Source: Gigaspora rosea
Taxonomy: Eukaryota; Glomeromycota; Glomeromycetes; Diversisporales; Gigasporaceae
NCBI GenBank assembly: GCA_003550325.1
Contig: QKWP01001135.1
Coordinates: 38,806-102,805, forward strand
Length of the DNA stretch: 64,000 nucleotides
Reading direction: 5' to 3'
In this document: piece after piece, positions 58,002 through 64,000 of the stretch
Position numbering within the stretch: position 1 is the first letter of the stretch
Layout of the letters: each line of letters begins with the position of its first letter
Made by a program: the position numbers and the translations under genes
Notes under the pieces: generated by a model
What the model was told of the DNA's origin: nothing
The model's input: the letters and a program-made list of their open reading frames with translations, nothing else
Database searches by the model: none

Positions 58002-58378
58002 CCATATTTACTTAAAATAATGTGCACCTGCGTGTTATTTCAAGGTGATACGCATTATTTCGAGTATGTGCATGGGTGTTATTTCAGGGTAAAGGTCTAA
58101 TTTCTAAGAAATTATGCGTTATATATATGTGATGCATAAAAAACCTGTATTTCTTAATTTTATATATAGCCCTTCTGATCTAAGTCAGATTTTTTGACTA
58201 AAAAATTCTTATTTCTGCTTGTTATTTGAATTTGTTATTTTAGCAGATTATTGATTCAGTATTTGGAGTATGCATTATATTGTGACGCACATGGGCATTA
58301 TTTCAAAACCAATATGCTATTTTAAGAAAATACAATTTTTGAAATAATGCCCATGTGCACTATTTTGAGTAAATACGA
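58002..58378. mobile_element. MITE of about 377 bp with pogo-like subterminal motifs
   Basis: The left end CATATTTACTTAAAATAATG and the right end, in reverse, CGTATTTACTCAAAATAGTG are inverted repeats. Internal words such as GTGCACCTGCGTGTTATTTC echo the ends of the Tigger element at 23-3646. TA lies at both edges. It could be a non-autonomous partner of that family. Confidence 0.6.
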
Positions 58379-58379
58379 T

Positions 58380-59000
58380 ATAATCACATTAAACATTACT
58401 TCATATACATCATATCAAATGTCATAATATGTTTATTGATATTCTAATGTTTGTAACTCTAATTATAAGTATGCTCTCTAAAAAAAATACTAGACAACAT
58501 TCTCTAAAAAAACAAAAACTATACAACATTTTTAAAAAAAATCAAAAAAGAAAACCAATCTTACTTTATATTTTTTATTAGTATATTTTAAATATAAAAT
58601 TTATAATACCTTTTCTATTATAGCACTGATATTTATTATCCAATGTCCATTTACTATAGAGGCTTATTCCTACTTCCAGGTAATATTTTTATCAAATTTA
58701 ATTGGCTAAAATTTGGCTTGACCCTACCCCTAAAATATTATCTAATAAATATCAGTACCCTTAGTATAATTTTAAATATACTCTATTTAGTAATTTTGTT
58801 TTCAATTACCTAATATCTATATTTTAAATATAATCTTTTTTAAAAGAGACTATATTAGAAAATTTTTAAATATAACCTAATATAGAATTTCAAAGTCCTG
58901 TACAGGTTAGTTTATTCTTAATAAAAAAAACCTCTAAAATAGTTTTGTTCTAACTAAATATTATTTAAATTTTGATAATTTTTACTATAATAGTAACTAG
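58380..59000. other. AT-rich intergenic stretch
   Basis: No gene or well-bounded repeat seen. Confidence 0.35.
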
Positions 59001-59004
59001 GAAA

Positions 59005-59605
59005 AATAAATTTGTCGCACTCTCTGCTTCAACCAATCAAATTGCACGATTTTATAGCCAAAAAATGTTATTTTTTAAAAATTTAAAATTTTACTTAATA
59101 AAGTATAAAATATATAAAATATAACGTAAAATTTTATTCTGAACAAGTTATAAAGATAGAATGTCTTAGTAAAAATGTTTTATAAGAAAAATCAAAAATT
59201 TACAAAGTTAGCACATATAAAACTTTTTTTTACTAAAACAATCTACCTTTTTAATTTAGAAAAAGTTGGTTAGTGTAAAATTTTATATATAATCCTTAAA
59301 TGTAAAATATAGATTATATTAGTAAAAAAAAAGTTTAATATATGCTAATATTCAAATTTTTTGATTTTTCTTATAAAACATTTTTTTACTAAGACAATCT
59401 ATCTTTATAACTTAGATAAAGTTGTTCAGAATAAAATTTTATACTAAATACTTTGATATTGCTTATTTATTTTTTTTAAATTTTATTAGTAAAATTTTTA
59501 ATTTTTAAACCTTAAAATTTTTTGTTTACTAAATCATGCAATTTGATTGGTCAGAATCAGAGGTCAACATGTCGTGGGTGTGACAAATTTCTATTCCCTA
59601 TTAAC
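59005..59605. repeat. Foldback element of about 600 bp
   Basis: AACCAATCAAATTGCACGATTT near 59032 is mirrored by AAATCATGCAATTTGATTGG near 59523. Further inverted words (TATAAAGATAGAATGTC and GACAATCTATCTTTATA) lie inside. An inner copy of the same word pattern near 59230-59400 suggests internal duplication. Very AT-rich and non-coding. Confidence 0.65.
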
Positions 59606-59759
59606 TAATACTTGTAATCAAAATTATTTTTGAACTATTATTATATATTTTTGCTTACAATATTTACTTTTACTTTTTTAGTTTTTATACCAATTTTTTT
59701 AAACTTTCAAACTAGTTAGTTTGAAAAATTAATTTATTTTAGTATTACATACTACTATA

Positions 59760-60100
59760 GTTCTTTTCTTTTAGTTCTTACTTTTATAGCATAATTCTTT
59801 TTTTTAGTATAATAGCTCCTAGCAACCAGATTTGTAAATCTTTCTTTTTTAGAACTTTGTTATTTAGTATTTTAGTCTTTGGTTTTCAAAGTTTTAGTTT
59901 GAATAGTACTATTAAAGATTTTTACTACATTTTTGCTTGGGTTATTCAAATAGGTTTTATTGCTCTAGTTTTTTGAATATGTTTATATAGTCTTCAAAAC
60001 TGTACTAAAAGCTCCTGTTCTAGATAGTGATACCAAGGTTACAAGCAATATACCCAACAATCAATAAGTAATATTTTATATAATTTAATTCCAAGTTTTT
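59760..60100 (-). mobile_element. Heavily mutated retroposon body, copy 3
   Basis: Aligns with 56310-56590. For example ACTATTAAAGATTTTTACTA here corresponds to ACTGTCAAAGATCTTTGCTA there, and ATACCCAACAATCAATAAGT to GTACCCAACCAATCGATGAA. Nearly all differences that I checked are C-to-T or G-to-A. The tRNA-like head is not recognisable. This copy explains the region's T-richness. Confidence 0.55.
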
Positions 60101-60309
60101 ATTTGTATACTTGTTCCATACATATTAAATTAATTATTTTCACTTTTTATTATTTTTTTAAAGGGTTCTTCTAGGTATCTCTAGCTAGATATAACAAATA
60201 TTTCTGGCTTATTAGCCAATTAAAATAGGTAGAGATCACATAACCCATTTTTCGAATCTTTGGAGGTTATTGCAATCTGAATCCTGACCTCACTTTTCAG
60301 ACTTAAAAA

Positions 60310-60450
60310 TTTTCTAAACCTACTGTTGACCGATCCTGTCAAAATCGATAAAAAATTAATCTACTAAGTCTGTTCCCGTTATAACAGGAACAGACTTAGT
60401 AGATTAATTTTTTATTGATTTTGACAGGAACAGTTTTAGGAGGTTCAATA
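60310..60450. repeat. Small foldback with near-perfect 42-bp arms
   Basis: CCTGTCAAAATCGATAAAAA followed by ATTAATCTACTAAGTCTGTTCC is mirrored by GGAACAGACTTAGTAGATTA and onward, with one mismatch and a short CGTTATAACA loop near 60385. Confidence 0.75.
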
Positions 60451-60933
60451 GTATAATGCTTTCAAATTTGATAACCTTCTGATACTGTTACAAACCTTAT
60501 CCACCAAGCATATTGGTTTTGAGAGATTTAACAGAATTTATATAGTTTTAAAGTACCTCTTATAAATGCAATATTTTACTAATAAACAATTAACATAATA
60601 GCCATTTCTAACTTCGAACTGCTCTTTATTTATATTTTCAATTTACACCTTATATGTATATAAAAAAATCAAAAAAGCTGCACTACACTGTATTACAAAC
60701 ATTTATTGTAGCAGTGAATTTATCCCTTCATTTTATCTGTATAACTCATTTTAAGTCTACTGAATCTATGTCAATAAATGACGAATTGTTTTTGATATCC
60801 CATGCAGTTGGATCTAATAAGGTACGTCAAGGGTGGAAAAGATGGGTTAAATGCACTATTGATCGAGGTTCAAAAAGAAAATCGATACCAATGATATAGT
60901 AGTACACCTACAAAGAAAAGTAGGTGTTAATTA

Positions 60934-61718
60934 AGGTAGACTGCCCTATTTCTATAAACTTTTTTTTGCTACATACAAAATTTTTTAAAAAATAAATATC
61001 TTTTTATAAAATTATGTATATATAATCTATAACTAATTTATTATTTAAATATATAAAAATTAAACCAACTATATATGTATAAATTTTTTTTAGTTAATAA
61101 AAAAAATATTCTATAAATTTTATAAAAATTTAAAGATGCGACCTATTTCAACAAATAGTAAAACAGATTTTGATTCATTGACCCATTTTGAATAATTTTA
61201 ACTACCAAAATATTCATCTCAATAAGACGATTCCAATGAGCCTAAAATTATCAAAATCCAATCACAGGATCCCAAGATCGTTCAACTTTTTTATAATAAT
61301 ATTTTTATTATTTTAAAGCTACAAAATACTATTAAAATCATTATTAAAATCACACAAAAGTTGAACGATCTCAGGATCCTGTAATTGGATTTTAATGATT
61401 TTGTGCTTGTTAGAATCGTCTCATTGAGACGAACATTTTGGTAGTTAAATCACTCAAAACGGATGAGTAGATCAAAAGTTATTAGCAATTCTATAAATTA
61501 GTTTATGTACTAAAATAACTAAATTGGAAACAAACTTTAAATAATCTTAAAATTCTGTAATCAAATTTTAGCAGTTATGGGTTTTTTTAAAATATTTAAC
61601 TAAGGTAATTATTTTAATAGTAAAATTACCCCAAATAAAGCTAGTGAATTAAAAGATATTTACTGTTTTTTACAGTTTGTGGAAATAGGTTAGTTTGTGG
61701 AAATAGGGCAGGCTACCT
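60934..61718. mobile_element. 785-bp MITE inserted in the satellite, TA target duplication
   Basis: Ends AGGTAGACTGCCCTATTTCT and, in reverse, AGGTAGCCTGCCCTATTTCC. TA flanks both ends (60932-60933 and 61719-61720). Removing it restores TTAATTATGC, which is what the other satellite units read. A foldback (about 61180-61450) is nested inside. Confidence 0.8.
61180..61450. repeat. Foldback nested in the 785-bp MITE
   Basis: AATCCAATCACAGGATCCCA pairs with AGGATCCTGTAATTGGATTT, and CATCTCAATAAGACGATTCC pairs with GAATCGTCTCATTGAGACGA. Closely related arms occur at 45035-45290. Confidence 0.75.
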
Positions 61719-62558
61719 TATGCTTCAATAAAAAAACATGAGATACTTGAAACAAATCAAGCAACAAATCTAACCCATAAAACAACGAAACCCACCACCA
61801 AAGAAGACAGTATGAAATTGACACCAACGACATAGTAGAACACCTACAAAAAAATGTGGGTGTTAATTATGCACCAATAAAAAAAAACACGAGATACTTG
61901 AAACAAATCAAGCAACAAAATCCAACCTATAGAACAATGAAATCCCACCACAAAGAAAAAACATGAGATACTTAAAACAAATCAAGTAACAAAATCCAAC
62001 CCATAGAATAACAAAACCTACCATCAAAGAAAACAGAGCGAAATCGAAACCAATGACATAGTAGAACACCTACAAAAAAAAGTAGGTGTTAATTATGCAC
62101 CAATAAAGAAAAACACAATACTTGAAACAAAACCAACCTATAGAACAATGAAACTCACCAAAGAAGATGGTAGAAATCAACACCAACGACATAGTAGAAC
62201 ACCTACAAAGAAAAGTGGGTGTTAATTATGCACCAATAAAGAAAAAACATGAGATACTTGAAACAAATCAAGCAACAAAATCTAACCCATAGAACAACGA
62301 AACCCACCACCAAAAAAGATAGCGAAATCGACAGTAGAACACCTACAAAGAAACGTAGGTATTAATTATGCACCAATAAAGAAAAAATACAGATACTTGA
62401 AACAAAATTAAGCAACAAAATCCAATCTATAGAACGACGAAATCCATCTATGAAATCTAACCCATAAAATGGTGAAACCTACATATAAGCGGCACCAAAC
62501 CAGATTGCGCGAAATTGACAATAGCAATATTAAGCTTCTAATGACGACAATTATCAAT

Positions 62559-62640
62559 AGTGACACCAACTGTGGCACCAAAGGCAGCACCAATGACGAC
62601 ACCAACGACGACACTAATGACGACACCAACAAAAAAGTTA
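62559..62640 (+). repeat. Short minisatellite of GACACCAA units
   Basis: About six copies of a 9-12-nt word (GACACCAACGAC, GACACTAATGAC and similar). It gives an Asn/Asp/Thr-rich frame (62469-62708) that I do not regard as a gene. Confidence 0.6.
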
Positions 62641-62823
62641 GTACAGTAAAAAAAACAAACAAAAGATCAAAGATAATCTTGTGTCACTTATCTAGCAGCA
62701 TCCAGTAATGGCTTGGCGATGCAAAGTAAGATCATTCGACCTTGTATCAGCAATCGGATATATATATGAGTCTTAGTGATTTTCTTATTCGTTGATTGGT
62801 TAAAGGGGCCAGAGATATATAAG

Positions 62824-62851
62824 CTAGGCATCTCTAGCTAAAGATGCCTAG
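62824..62851. other. Short perfect hairpin
   Basis: CTAGGCATCT and AGATGCCTAG form a 10-bp stem with an 8-nt loop, followed by TTTTCCTTTTTT. It resembles a terminator-like stem, but in a eukaryotic genome it has no obvious role. Confidence 0.4.
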
Positions 62852-63139
62852 AATTTTCCTTTTTTAAATAAATAATTCTATTTTTTTATTTAATACAAAT
62901 TATAAATCTTTTTGTTTAATCTGAATTAAATTTTTGCTTAAATATTTTGTAAAAATCAAATTAGGTTTTATGTTACTATTATTTTTAAATCAATAATTTA
63001 TTTTTTTTTAATAATTTTGCACTAATCCTAAGCTTTTTTAATATAATTTAAATTCAAGTTTTTATTTATATACTTTATTTTGTATATATTGGATTAAAAT
63101 TTACTTTATATTATTTTTGAATTAATAACTTATTTTTTT

Positions 63140-64000
63140 ACTAATTCTATACTTCATCAGCAAATTTATAATAGCATAATCTTACATAAGGTCTTACGAA
63201 CCATATTATAATCAAAATATTACATAATATATTTCAAAATATTTCGAAATATTTCGAAATATCAAATTTTCAAAATATTACGAAAGTAATTACGAAATAT
63301 TTCGAAATATGTTACGAAATATTTCGAACCCTTTCAAAATATTTTAGAACTAGGAAATCAAGCTAAATCAGTAGATCTGTAACCTGGATCGCGCATTAGA
63401 CTGATTTTTTGAAATAGTTCGACAATGTTCAAATTCTGTACTACAAGATCAGATTTGATCCTTTGTTTATAATTAGATCTTCTATTTTGTTTTTTTTTCA
63501 CTTTTTAATCATAACGATATATAACGATTAACAGATCTTTAACGATTATATAGTGTTTTGATCGCGTTATGAAAATTTTAACCCAGATCACCAGATAAAA
63601 AAAAAAATTTTTTGAAAAGTTCAAAATCTTTTAAGCCTGTTTAATCCACAAGCTACCAGGATCATAAATATATATTCCACAAAATGTGCCAAAAAACTTA
63701 AAAAAAAAAACTGTTTTGCACAATTTTTACCCTCTTTTCCTTTTACCTCTCTCTCCCTTTTACCCCCTCTCCCTTTTTTTCCTCTCTCTTTTTTTTTTCT
63801 TTCTTTTTTTTTTTAATATTTTGAATACTTTCAAAATATTTTGGGATCAGTAGATCTGTAACCTGAATCATATCAAGGAAATGTTTCGATGATTTTTGAT
63901 TATTGTACTACAAGATCAGATTAGATCTTTGTTTATTTTTTTTGTTTATAATTTAGATCTTCTATCAATTTTACATTATTTTTTCGTTTTCCTTTTGTTT
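63140..64000. repeat. End of the low-complexity repeat family seen at 33 kb, with internal duplication
   Basis: 63145-63490 is an inverted relative of 32640-32940: both contain ATTACATAATATATTTCAAA, AGATCTGTAACCTGGATCGC and TACTACAAGATCAGATT words or complements. 63830-63970 repeats the last part (GATCAGTAGATCTGTAACCT to AGATCTTCTATC) as a second direct copy after a pyrimidine tract (63725-63810). The window ends inside the repeat. Confidence 0.65.

Larger units (their letters stand above)
60895..62470 (+). repeat. Tandem satellite with repeated GTAGAACACCTAC word
   Basis: GTAGAACACCTACAAA followed by GTGTTAATTATGCACCAATA recurs at about 60899 (variant), 61835, 62061, 62194 and 62334. Between them lie GAGATACTTGAAACAAATCA and AAATCCAACCCATAGAACAA words. 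Unit length varies (133-233 nt) through partial units. A 785-bp element (60934-61718) interrupts the first unit. The 81-codon frame at 60654-60899 runs into the array and is not supported as a gene. Confidence 0.7.

Noticed and set aside
60654..60899. 81-codon plus-strand frame with a hydrophobic N-terminus
   Set aside because: Its 3' end runs into the satellite repeat and it has no homologue that I recognise; too weak to call.

Overview
The window is eukaryotic, strongly AT-rich DNA with a few split genes in a sea of transposable-element debris. It most resembles the genome of a glomeromycotan (arbuscular mycorrhizal) fungus such as Rhizophagus. That call is an inference. It rests on base composition, introns of 60-130 nt, a Sel1-repeat fragment, Tigger/hAT/Tc1/LINE debris, and a large paralogous family of predicted ion channels with a beta-propeller-like N-terminus. 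No rRNA gene, free-standing tRNA gene or bacterial operon was seen.

Three intact genes stand out. They are paralogues encoding predicted TRP-like cation channels of 1162, 1144 and 1141 residues. Copy A (24200-20269) and copy B (39206-35303) are on the minus strand, and copy C (50541-54455) is on the plus strand. I could rebuild all three as seven-exon genes whose intron positions and phases agree at all six introns and whose reading frames stay open throughout. They also share a block of about 75 nt upstream of the start codon. A small two-exon gene of unknown function lies at 18226-18807. These four are the only genes I would call functional.

Layout: 1-3650 is a decayed pogo/Tigger DNA transposon. 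3750-6850 is a repeat-bounded (LTR-like) unit carrying a broken Sel1-repeat fragment and two small MITEs. 6860-7400 is a foldback with telomere-like motifs. 7657-13790 is a decayed LINE (endonuclease, RT, RNase H, zinc knuckle), split by a 165-bp MITE. 13800-17610 holds a deleted Tc1 element, a 349-bp MITE and a second LINE 3' end next to the only ambiguous base (17482). 18.2-25.7 kb holds the small gene and channel A, bracketed by inverted repeat copies. 27.5-29.5 kb is a three-layer nested insertion (hAT > hAT > tRNA-derived retroposon). 30.6-33.3 kb is a low-complexity repeat element with a 4-unit tandem array. 33.3-34.05 kb has a promoter-like stretch followed by eight tandem hairpin-forming units. 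35.3-39.2 kb is channel B. 41.7-46.3 kb is a dense pile of foldback and hAT elements, again three layers deep. 47.9-49.4 kb is an LTR copy, a degenerate 90-bp tandem repeat and a small hAT MITE. 50.5-54.5 kb is channel C. 55.3-64 kb holds more MITEs, a near-perfect 396-bp palindrome, retroposon copies, a tandem satellite and the end of the repeat seen at 33 kb.

All coordinates, splice sites and repeat boundaries were read by eye. No alignment, HMM or expression data were available.
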